Positions 7,551-17,300 of a stretch of DNA of 64,000 bases are shown in pieces (position 1 is the stretch's first letter; each line of letters begins with the position of its first letter). The position numbers were made by a program, and so were the translations under genes. The DNA lies in NCBI GenBank assembly GCA_030744755.1, contig JASLPY010000003.1, positions 1 through 64,000 on the forward strand, read 5' to 3'. Source of the DNA: Kiritimatiellia bacterium (GTDB lineage Bacteria > Verrucomicrobiota > Kiritimatiellia > UBA8416 > JADHWI01). The notes below the pieces were generated by a model that was not told the DNA's origin, searched no databases, and was given only the letters and a program-made list of their open reading frames with translations.

Positions 7551-10500
7551 ATGAGAGTTTTACTCACTTTGAATCGGTCAAAGAATTCGTCAGTTCTGAG
7601 AAAAGGGCCGGCGGCAGCTCTGCTTTGTCTCCTCCTTCTCCCTGGCCTCTCGTCTGCCCAGATCGTGATCAACGAGCTCATGTATCACCCCTATGAACCC
7701 TTTGGCGTAACCAATGACCACGAGTTCATCGAGATCTACAATGCGGGTACAGGCGTTGTCGACCTCAGCAACTACAGGTTCGATAATGGAATCAGCTTCA
7801 ATTTCCCCACGAACACGGTTATCGGTGGCAGCAACTACATAGTGCTCTGCGAGAACCTGACCGAGTTCACAGCAGCCTATCCTTCCGTGACAAACTGTAT
7901 CGGGTCGTTTTCCGGAAACATGAGGAATAGTGGAGAGCGCATCACCCTGTCGCGAAAGGAAATCGGCTCATGGGTGACTGTGGCCACGATTCGCTATAGA
8001 GATATCGGACCGTCAGATGGTGACGGATACTCCCTGGAACTGGTGCATGAAGGTTTCGCGCGACTTGACAAGCACTACTATGGCGCGTGGGATTCATCAA
8101 CTATGGTAAGCGGCACGCCCGGGGTGGTTAACAGTGTCTATGATGCGACTCCAAATCCTGTTGTAGGCGACGTAATGCACGACCCTCCACTGCCTTTCGA
8201 GGGCTCCAGCATCACCATAACCGCTCGAATAGCGGCTTACGATAGCGACGAACTTGCCTCCGTATCCATCCAGTACCGCAAGGACGCAACTACACCACCC
8301 GACTGGTCGAGCCTAGACATGACCGATGACGGCTTAGACGGTGACGAGACTGCCTGGGATGGTGTGTACACAATCCGTCTTCCCGAATTCGAAGGCGATG
8401 AGTTCGTTGAAGGCGACATTCTCTCGTTCCGGATTCTTGCCTCGGACCTGCATGGCGGCAGTATTACCATGCCTGCAACAAATACCTCGGGGGACAACGT
8501 ATCTGGAGAGCTGTCCTATTTGTGTTACTTCGGTGAAGATATCGCCTACACCGGAGAATACGACACGTACCACATAATTGTCACCGAGGCAAATGAGACT
8601 GCGCTTCTTGCTCAGACATCTCAGAGTGCAGATTACCCCTTGCTCGATGCCACTTTCATTACGGCTGAAGGTGACATATACTACAATTGTGGCGTCAGGC
8701 AGCGGGGAGGCACGTCCCGCAATGCTCAAGGCTGGCAAGGGGGTACTTACCCGCGTAACTTCCGAGTAGAATTCCCGGATGGAAGCCGGCTAGACGGGTA
8801 TCGTGACATCAACCTGAACCATCTGGATGCACTCAATCAATACCTCGGGCACACTCTCATATCGGAGAGCGGATACGGTAACGTGGGTTCCGACGTCAAG
8901 CTTGTCAGGGTCTGGGTGAATGATGTGGACAGATCTGACATGGCCACTCATCGGATTTACGTTCGAATGGAGAAGGTTGGCGAGGATTATGCCTCACGGC
9001 ACTTCGAGAACGATCAAGGCAATCTTTATCAGGGCAAAGACGACAACGCGAATTTTGATCTGAAAAGCAACGCCATGGACTACAACAATGGTTACTGGAT
9101 ACCTACCACGAACAACCCGCTGACCATCTGGCACTCGCTCTCCAACCTTTGCTACTATATTAATCAACCGCTAGAGACGTACACGACGTCCCTCAACAAC
9201 AGAATGAACGTCCGCCAGTGGGCAAGGCATTTTGCCATGCACGTGGTTATGAACAATACTGAGGGAGGTCTGTGCTCCCCGGGCGGCACTAAAGGCGATG
9301 ATTTCGCACTCTATGCGGAGCCTGTAAGTGGTCAGTTCTATCTTCTGCCCTGGGACATGGACAGCGTCGTCCGCTCTTCCTCCGGCAACATATGGGGATT
9401 CGGCAGTGGCAATGAGAGTGCGCGAACACGCAAATACCTTTTCCATCACCCCGGATCACCTTTTTACGTAGGAGACTGCCTCGATGTATTCGATAATGTG
9501 TGTTCTCCTGCCAACCTCAACAAGATCTTTGCCCGGATGGGCAGCAAGGTTGACTCAGAAGAAAACACTTATCTCAGCAATTTGTCGAACTCTGAAACAA
9601 GCCTCCTGGGTAAGATCAACACGAATCTCACAATCAACATCAGCAACGTATTGGATGAAGGACCCATCGCGACTGTTGTTAGCACCGCCTCGGTTTCGTT
9701 GTCTGGACAGGCACCACAGAACTACACCGCCACGGTCACCATTGACGACACCGCAGCAGGCTGGGATACCTACGACGTAGGCAGCATGCAGACAGACTAC
9801 GCGAAATGGTCAACGACGAACAGCCTTGACATGGAAGAGGGAGCCAACGAGGTAGTTCTACAGACATTGGACAGCTATGGCAGTGTGCTCCTTTCCCGCG
9901 ACTTGACGATCGTCCGCAAGACCAGCACCGTCAAAAAAAGCGGAACGGTATCGGTCAACACCACGTGGGATTCGAGCGGGGGTATCATCGTCGTCACGGG
10001 GAACGTGGACGTTGGCTCAGGGGCCACCCTCACGATAGCGTCCAATACGACTGTGCTGATCGAATCAGGAAAAACCATCAGCGTGAGCTCAGGTAGCCTG
10101 GTGATCGAAGGAACCGAAGACGCCCCCGTGTGGATTCTTCCCTCTGATGGCGCCAGCAGCTGGACCATTGACGCCGGAGACCAGTCGGTTACGGCTTCCA
10201 ACGCGGTATTCGCTGGAGGAACCATCACGGCCAACGGTGGCACAGTTCTGCTGCAAGACTGCGAGATACGCGACAACAGCGCCAGCGGCGGAATCATCAC
10301 ATCGTCCGGCGGTGCATCCGTGACCCTGAGGCGCTGCGTCGTATCCGACTATGCAAAGACAAGCTTCAGCAGTTCGTCCCTCCTGGCGGACAATTGCCTT
10401 TTCGAGGACATGTCCGATGCCGGTATCGAAATCATCAGTGGGGTGGCAACGGTCGAGAGTTCAACGGTAAGATCTCCCGCGGGAGCGGGTTCACCCGACG

Positions 10501-13500
10501 GAATACGCGCTTCGTCTTCGGCAACCGTTCTGGTTACAAACGGCCTGGTCCACAGCGTCGCTGGAACCGGCGTGTCTGCATTGTCTTCCAGTTCCATCGA
10601 ATGCATTGCCAGCCTGGTCCATTCATCGGGGACAGGCATGAAGATCTCTGGAGCGTCATTGGTGAACCTGAACAACACCATCGCCAACAACACAACGGGC
10701 ATCGAGGGCTCCCAGTCCGTAACGAACTGCATCATATGGAGCAATACCGCTTCGGTAGTCAGCGGCCCATCACAGGTTCAGTACACCGACCTTGAACAGG
10801 GCGGAACAAACAGCTACAGCGGCACGGGAAACCTCAACCAGAATCCCTGGTTCAGGGACAGCAGCATTGCCGATTGCCGCCTGCAGTCCTTCTCACCGTG
10901 TATTGGGGGCGGTGCCGGCGGCGCGGACATGGGGGCATCCTTCCCCGTTGGAGCAAATCCCCCCACCCCAACGGGTACCTCACTCACCAACGGACTTGCT
11001 TCCGGAACCAATTTCATCACCCTGTCCTGGACAGTAAACGACCACGATGACGCGGCCATAGAGGTTCAGAGAGCCATCGAAGGCGATGACTGGACAACGA
11101 TCGCTGCCCTGGCATCCGGTACAACCAATTATACCGATACGGGGCTCGTTCAGAACACGGAGTATCACTACAGGCTTCAGGCATCTCACGAGCGCGGCGA
11201 GTCCTTCTGGTCGGACAGCGCCATTCTCGTTACCGCCAACGAGGCGACAACAGAAATGTACAAGAATTACCTCCGCATCACCGAGATAATGTATAACCCG
11301 GACGGTTCCGACGATGCCGAATTCCTGGAGATCCAGAACACCTGGTCCAACGCGATGGACATGACCGGCCTGTTCCTCGATCAAGGGCGGTACAGTTTTG
11401 CCACCGGCGTGATCCTTGCTGCTGGAGACAGCTTCATCATAGCGCGGGACGGGATCGGCTTCAGTAATGCATATCCGGGGGTCGAGTGCGACGGGATCTT
11501 CACCAGTTACGACCTGAACCTCAATAATGGCGGTGAGAGCATCTGGATCAAGGATACGACCGGCGAAAAAGTCTTTGAAGTGGACTACAGCGATGCAGCA
11601 CCTTGGCCAACATCAGCCGACGGAGACGGCCCCTCCCTGGTACTTATCGATCCCTCGGCCACACCGCCGGAGAACGGTGACTATGACTACACTCGATGGC
11701 GCGCGAGCACCCTCTACGGCGGATCGCCGGGATACACGGACCCCAACGGTTCGGTAGTCATAAACGAGGTGCTTTCCCACCAGGATGATCCCGCAGGGGA
11801 CTGGATAGAACTGCACAACCCCGGCAATGCTCCTATAGACATCAGCGGGTACTACATCAGCGACGATCCCGCCAACAGAATGAAATTCCAGGTGCCGGCC
11901 ACGACTGAAGTGGCGGCAGGCGACTTCGTTGTTTTCAACGAGCTTAATGACTTCGGGCCGGTGGCAATAGGAGTTAACGGCTTTGCATTGAGCGAACTGG
12001 GAGAAGCTGTCTACCTCTCGGACACGAATGGAACGAACATAACATCGCAGTCATTCGAGGCAGCCGAGCGCGACTTCACCTTCGGGCGCCACACCAGGAG
12101 TGACGGGCAGGTGGACTTCGTGGCCATGAACTCACAGACGTCTGACGCCACGAATTCGTATCCGAAGGTAGGCCCCATAGTAATCAACGAGATCATGTAC
12201 AACCCGTCGGCGACCGGAAAAGAGTTCGTAGAGATCCTCAATATCTCCGGCAGCACGGTGCCATTGTCGGTGGTAGCCACCAACGGCCTGGGTAGCGTCT
12301 TCACCAATGGATGGGAATTTGACGGCGCCATGGATTTCACCTTCCCGACAAACACCTCCCTGGCATCAGGCGAACATCTGATCCTTACGTCAATCGACCC
12401 TGCTGAGTTCCGTGCCATGTTCGGCATATCCCCGGGAACACAGGTCTTCGGACCGTTCAGCGGCGACCTGGACAATGGTGGCGAGGACGTCGAACTGTAC
12501 AAACCGGGAGCACCGGAAACGAACGGGATTGTGCCTCTCATACTTGTGGACATGGTCGAGTATGACAACAACCTCCCATGGCCTGATGCGGCGGACAACG
12601 ATGGACCGTCCCTGGAGCGTATAACCCCGGAAGTCTACGGAAACGAACCCACGAACTGGACAGCTTCCTCTATCGGCGGAACACCGGGGCAGAGCAACAA
12701 CGCTGCCGCCCTACCCTCGGTTGGTTTTGAGTTTGTCGATTCGTCCGGCGATGAATCCAATCAGACGGTGACGATTGCGGTTATGGTCTATCCTGTTTCC
12801 ACGAATAATCCCGTAACGGTCAACTACGCCACAACGGGAGGAACAGCCACGCCTGTGACTGATTACACCAGCACAAGCGGATCACTTCTCTTCTGGCCAT
12901 ACGACAGCCGGAAGTTCATAACATTGACGATACAGGCCGACGCCGTGGCACTTGAACCTGATGAGACAGTAGAGATAAGCCTCACTTCAGTGTCCGCCAA
13001 CGCCGTCCCCGGTGGAAACAGCGTGCATACCTACACGATCCTGGACACGGACATTGGAACACTCAATCCTCCCACGATCACTCCGGACAGCACCAATTTC
13101 TTCGACAGCATTGTTGTTTCCATGGAGACCGATAACACCAATGCAGTGATCAGGTACACGACCGACGGTGCCACGCCCACGCTCGACGACAAGCTGTATT
13201 CATTACCTCTCACGCTCACGGCCAGTACCCGCATCAAGGCAAAGTCGTTCCTTGGTGTACACAATGCCAGCACCGAAACGAGTGAACTGTTCCTGGAGAA
13301 AACGCCTGAGCGTGCGCTGCCGAAAGGCATTTTTTCCTCGCGAATCAGTGCCAGCTCTGATGACGCTGAGCAGACGTACGAACCACCGTTTGCCGGCTAC
13401 CCATGTAACCTTGATGACGAGGCAATTATCTTCGGCGATGACTTGCCTTCAAGTCCTTGGGACCGTACTCATGCAGGATTCCGCTTTCTGGAAGTGGCTA

Positions 13501-14336
13501 TTCCACCGGGGGCAACAGTAACCAACGCCTATATCCAGTTCACGTCGAGCGACAGCGGGTCCGGCCAGGCAACACATGCTATTTACGCGGAGGCGGCTGA
13601 TAACCCGAGCACATTCGTTGCCGACCAGCTGAACATCAGTACCCGAACGCTGACTGACGCGAGTGCCTCCTGGTCTCCGGATGACTGGACGGCTGCCGAG
13701 CTCGCAGGAACAGCCCAGAGGACTCCCGATCTCAGTGCCGTAATCCAGGAAATCATCGACAGGGACGGGTGGGTAGAAAGCAACTCTGTGGCCTTCATCA
13801 TTGAGTACGAGATCGATGAGCCGGATACTTTTAACGTGAGACACGCTTACACGTATGATGCCGACCCGGCGAAGGCTGCCCTGCTCTTCGTCCAATACAC
13901 AACCAACTCGGTACCGCCATCCTACACTCTACAGGGCACTGCTCATAGCTGGCTTGACACACATGCCCCGACGAACATCCTCAACTACGAGGCAGCGGAC
14001 TACGAAGACTGGGACGGGGACCTTGCATTGAATTGGGAAGAGTATCCGGCGGGCACAATACCGACCAATCTTACATCTGTATTCAAGGTGCTGAGCGTGG
14101 ACTACATGTCCGGATCCAACAAGGTTACATGGTACGGAACTACCGACAGCGGTATCACTAAGCCGTTCAGCATGTACAGGTCGACCAACGCCCTGGCCCT
14201 GAATCTGTGGGAGCTCATTCAGAGCAACAGCATCACGAGAGATGCGTCAGGAACTAATGAATGGTGGGACGTTCCGGCTCCGGAAGACGTCCCTGCGTTC
14301 TATCAGCCTGCGATCCGGCCACCGTGGGACGAGTAA
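7551..14336 (+). CDS. Giant secreted multidomain protein with lamin-tail, CotH-kinase-like, beta-helix and Calx-beta modules
   Basis: A 2261-residue exported protein. A signal peptide (hydrophobic ALLCLLLLPGLSSA) ends near residue 36. Approximate order: lamin-tail domain 1 (IVINELMYHPYEP, about 37-170); CotH-like protein (337-670, with NLYQGKDDNANFDLKSN and YLLPWDMDSVVR, the acidic metal-binding area of the spore-coat kinase family); right-handed beta-helix (about 790-1137); FN3-like (1137-1233); lamin-tail domains 2-4 (LRITEIMYNPDG, VVINEVLSHQDDP, IVINEIMYNPSATG; 1236-1722); Calx-beta (1723-1836); chitobiase-like (about 1837-1910, IRYTTDGATPT); a beta-rich domain (1923-2120); and a C-terminal segment with DWDGDLALNWEEY. 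It is most likely surface-attached or released, and a possible substrate of the adjacent machine. Substrate and activity are unknown. Confidence 0.85.
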   Translation: MRVLLTLNRSKNSSVLRKGPAAALLCLLLLPGLSSAQIVINELMYHPYEPFGVTNDHEFIEIYNAGTGVVDLSNYRFDNGISFNFPTNTVIGGSNYIVLCENLTEFTAAYPSVTNCIGSFSGNMRNSGERITLSRKEIGSWVTVATIRYRDIGPSDGDGYSLELVHEGFARLDKHYYGAWDSSTMVSGTPGVVNSVYDATPNPVVGDVMHDPPLPFEGSSITITARIAAYDSDELASVSIQYRKDATTPPDWSSLDMTDDGLDGDETAWDGVYTIRLPEFEGDEFVEGDILSFRILASDLHGGSITMPATNTSGDNVSGELSYLCYFGEDIAYTGEYDTYHIIVTEANETALLAQTSQSADYPLLDATFITAEGDIYYNCGVRQRGGTSRNAQGWQGGTYPRNFRVEFPDGSRLDGYRDINLNHLDALNQYLGHTLISESGYGNVGSDVKLVRVWVNDVDRSDMATHRIYVRMEKVGEDYASRHFENDQGNLYQGKDDNANFDLKSNAMDYNNGYWIPTTNNPLTIWHSLSNLCYYINQPLETYTTSLNNRMNVRQWARHFAMHVVMNNTEGGLCSPGGTKGDDFALYAEPVSGQFYLLPWDMDSVVRSSSGNIWGFGSGNESARTRKYLFHHPGSPFYVGDCLDVFDNVCSPANLNKIFARMGSKVDSEENTYLSNLSNSETSLLGKINTNLTINISNVLDEGPIATVVSTASVSLSGQAPQNYTATVTIDDTAAGWDTYDVGSMQTDYAKWSTTNSLDMEEGANEVVLQTLDSYGSVLLSRDLTIVRKTSTVKKSGTVSVNTTWDSSGGIIVVTGNVDVGSGATLTIASNTTVLIESGKTISVSSGSLVIEGTEDAPVWILPSDGASSWTIDAGDQSVTASNAVFAGGTITANGGTVLLQDCEIRDNSASGGIITSSGGASVTLRRCVVSDYAKTSFSSSSLLADNCLFEDMSDAGIEIISGVATVESSTVRSPAGAGSPDGIRASSSATVLVTNGLVHSVAGTGVSALSSSSIECIASLVHSSGTGMKISGASLVNLNNTIANNTTGIEGSQSVTNCIIWSNTASVVSGPSQVQYTDLEQGGTNSYSGTGNLNQNPWFRDSSIADCRLQSFSPCIGGGAGGADMGASFPVGANPPTPTGTSLTNGLASGTNFITLSWTVNDHDDAAIEVQRAIEGDDWTTIAALASGTTNYTDTGLVQNTEYHYRLQASHERGESFWSDSAILVTANEATTEMYKNYLRITEIMYNPDGSDDAEFLEIQNTWSNAMDMTGLFLDQGRYSFATGVILAAGDSFIIARDGIGFSNAYPGVECDGIFTSYDLNLNNGGESIWIKDTTGEKVFEVDYSDAAPWPTSADGDGPSLVLIDPSATPPENGDYDYTRWRASTLYGGSPGYTDPNGSVVINEVLSHQDDPAGDWIELHNPGNAPIDISGYYISDDPANRMKFQVPATTEVAAGDFVVFNELNDFGPVAIGVNGFALSELGEAVYLSDTNGTNITSQSFEAAERDFTFGRHTRSDGQVDFVAMNSQTSDATNSYPKVGPIVINEIMYNPSATGKEFVEILNISGSTVPLSVVATNGLGSVFTNGWEFDGAMDFTFPTNTSLASGEHLILTSIDPAEFRAMFGISPGTQVFGPFSGDLDNGGEDVELYKPGAPETNGIVPLILVDMVEYDNNLPWPDAADNDGPSLERITPEVYGNEPTNWTASSIGGTPGQSNNAAALPSVGFEFVDSSGDESNQTVTIAVMVYPVSTNNPVTVNYATTGGTATPVTDYTSTSGSLLFWPYDSRKFITLTIQADAVALEPDETVEISLTSVSANAVPGGNSVHTYTILDTDIGTLNPPTITPDSTNFFDSIVVSMETDNTNAVIRYTTDGATPTLDDKLYSLPLTLTASTRIKAKSFLGVHNASTETSELFLEKTPERALPKGIFSSRISASSDDAEQTYEPPFAGYPCNLDDEAIIFGDDLPSSPWDRTHAGFRFLEVAIPPGATVTNAYIQFTSSDSGSGQATHAIYAEAADNPSTFVADQLNISTRTLTDASASWSPDDWTAAELAGTAQRTPDLSAVIQEIIDRDGWVESNSVAFIIEYEIDEPDTFNVRHAYTYDADPAKAALLFVQYTTNSVPPSYTLQGTAHSWLDTHAPTNILNYEAADYEDWDGDLALNWEEYPAGTIPTNLTSVFKVLSVDYMSGSNKVTWYGTTDSGITKPFSMYRSTNALALNLWELIQSNSITRDASGTNEWWDVPAPEDVPAFYQPAIRPPWDE

Positions 14337-14391
14337 GGCCATGATCATCAACCCACGCAGTTACTGTCGAAATAGGGAGAGGTATGGAATA

Positions 14392-17300
14392 ATGCGTGTA
14401 ACCACGGCCATAGCAATAGCGGCTGCCGGCCTGGCGGTCGCTACCATGGCACAGACGGCGACAAATACCATCGAATTGATCCCCATGGGTGCCAACTGGC
14501 GCTACCTCGACAATGGATCGGACCAGGGCACGAACTGGTCCGCGTCCGGCTTTGATGACAGTGGCTGGACCAGTGGGTACGCACAGCTCGGGTATGGAGA
14601 TGGCGACGAGACCACCGTTGTAAGCTATGGTCCCCAATGGTGGAACAAGTACATTACAACCTATTTCCGGCGTACCTTTGAAGTGTCTGACACGAACGTC
14701 ATTTTCGGTTTTGCTCTTTCCGTAATTCGTGATGACGGCGTGGTCATCTATATCAACGGTAATAACGTTCTTCAGAACAACATCAGTTCACCGGTAGACT
14801 ACCTTAAGTTGGCAACTGCCACCGTCAACGGCAGCGCGGAAAGCACGCCGGTTGAGCAGGACGTTCCCGCCGGACTGGTAACAGAAGGAACCAATGTGAT
14901 TGCCGTTGAAATCCATCAGCGCCGGCCGTGGGACGATGATATAAGTTTTGATCTGTCGTTGACTGCACAGACAACATCTGCAGTCTCACTGGTAGTCTTC
15001 TCGGAACACGGGGACACGGTTCCTGCCGTTGGAACCAATACATACCTGCCCGGTGCCGAAGTTGACTGCTTTGTGACGGAGTCCCCCTTGACTCTGAATG
15101 GATCTACCCAGGTCTTATGCACCGGTTGGACGGGCACTGGTAGCGTCACCAATGGCAGCGGCACAAACACCACCGTGCAGCTCACAAACGATTCGACGAT
15201 CACCTGGCAATGGACCACCAACGCATTCTGGCTTGATGTTGAATCGAGCCAGGGAGGAGTTGTTGTCGGCGGAGACCGCTGGGTATCTGCGGGGTCTACG
15301 TCGGTTATCTCGGCCGTGGCCCTGGATTACCACGTGTTCACCCACTGGACAGGGGACACGGAGGGCATCGATGAAAGTAACTCTACGGCATCCGTTGCCA
15401 TGGACAGGGCGAAGTCGTTGACGGCAGTCTTCGAGGTGGGTACTGCGGAGGGAAATGTCAGAACTCCGTTCGTTGAATTCTACGTGTCATCGATCGTTGA
15501 CAGGCTGAACGTAACAAACCAGGTTACGCCACTCGCGGGGCCGGTGTCATCGAACTTCGTCGGTTGTACGACAGTCCCGTCTTCGAACACCGTGTTGGTC
15601 CTGGTTAACGATCCCCCATCCATACAGGTATATGGCATGGACGGAGCATACTCCGGGCGTACGATCCCGCTCAGCGGCTTCTCCGATCCGGAAGGCATCT
15701 GCGTGGTTGATGCAGGGGCGGGCCTTTTCGCCCTGGTGGAGGAAGCAACAAATGATATTTCAATAGTCACCATTACGCCTGCAACGACAGACCTCGTTAA
15801 GGGTGATGCGGAAGTGGTTTCCATGGACCTGGGCTTCGACACCGGGTATGAGTCCGGCATAGAAGGCATTGCATACAGTGCCACCAACTACGGGTTCTTC
15901 GCCGTTAAAGAAAAGCAACCCATGGCCGTCTACTGGGTTCCGCGGCAGGCCGGAGAGGGTCCTGCGGCGCTTGAACTGTTTGACGCTGAAACCAGCCTCG
16001 CAGCAACCTGTTCCGATCTCTCTGACATCGCCTACGATCCCTATTCTGGCAGGCTGTTCTTTCTGTGCTCAGACACCCCACGCATTGTTGAGTGTGATAT
16101 CCATGGCAATGTGGAAGGAACCCGCGATGTTTCCGCCGTATCCCCGGAAGGCATATCACTTTCGGATAGTCCTTTCAGGGCCTACATGGTATCGGCTGAC
16201 GGCGGGTACCGGGAATTCTCATCAGATACTCCGGCGTCCATTGGCGAAGAAGGCTCCCAGGAGCAGATTGAAGTACGTTTGAGCTGGCCATGGACGAATA
16301 CGGTAAGTGTGGACTTCGAAATCATTAGCGATACCGCGATTGCCGGTTCCGATTACAGCCCGTCCAACGGAACCCTCACCTTTATTGCCGGGGCAACAAA
16401 CGCCTTCATCACAATTGACATCCTGGGAGACCTCGAGACAGAGGGGGCGGAACTTCTAGTTGTTTCGCTTACCAATGCCGTGGATTCACAGGTGGGGCGT
16501 GAACCCACGTACGAGTACACCATTGCCGGCAACGTGACGGTAGAATACGTAGTGACCTCCGAGCACGGTGGAACCGTTCCCACCGCCGGCACCAACTTCG
16601 TGACAGCGGGGATTGAGGTGTACTTCGCTGTAACGAACTCGCCCCTCTATTCTCCAGGGGGCACCACCCAGTACGTATGCACGGGCTGGACGGGAACCGG
16701 AAGCATCACGGACGGAAGCGGCACGGAGACATCGCAGGTCATTGCCGAGAACTCCTCGATCATCTGGATCTGGCAGACTAACGTATGGCTGGCTGTGGAT
16801 TCCAGTGAGGGTGGCGAGGTGTTTGGCGGCAATGAGTGGCTTGCGAACGGCAGCAGTGCCAGGGTAGACGCAGTGACCTTCCAAGACAGGCACTTCGCCG
16901 GATGGACAGGTGATGTTCCCCCATCATTGACAAACGAGCGTCCGCTATGGCTGGTCATGGATGTCGCGCGGTCCGTCCAAGCTGTCTTCGAAGTCAACAC
17001 GTCCACTAACGGAACACTCGCATATCCGGTGGTTGCCTTCAGTTCTACATCGCAGGTAGACCGTCTCGAACTTCTTCTCTCTGTCACCGACCTTGGCGGC
17101 CCGGTCTACGACAACATCTCGGGATGCTGCCTGGGGCCAGGCACAAATGAAATCATGATGATTTCCAATCGTGGAAACCTGAGCTTTGACCCGCCTGTAA
17201 TCCAGATCTACGATCTCGATGGGAACTACAAGACGAACATCTCCATGGTTGGATTTGACGACACGGAAGGGATCTGCCGATACAAACCTGATCAGAATCT

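Noticed and set aside
14242-14391. Longer N-terminus for the second giant protein
   Set aside because: It overlaps the end of the preceding gene; the signal peptide and ribosome site place the start at 14392.
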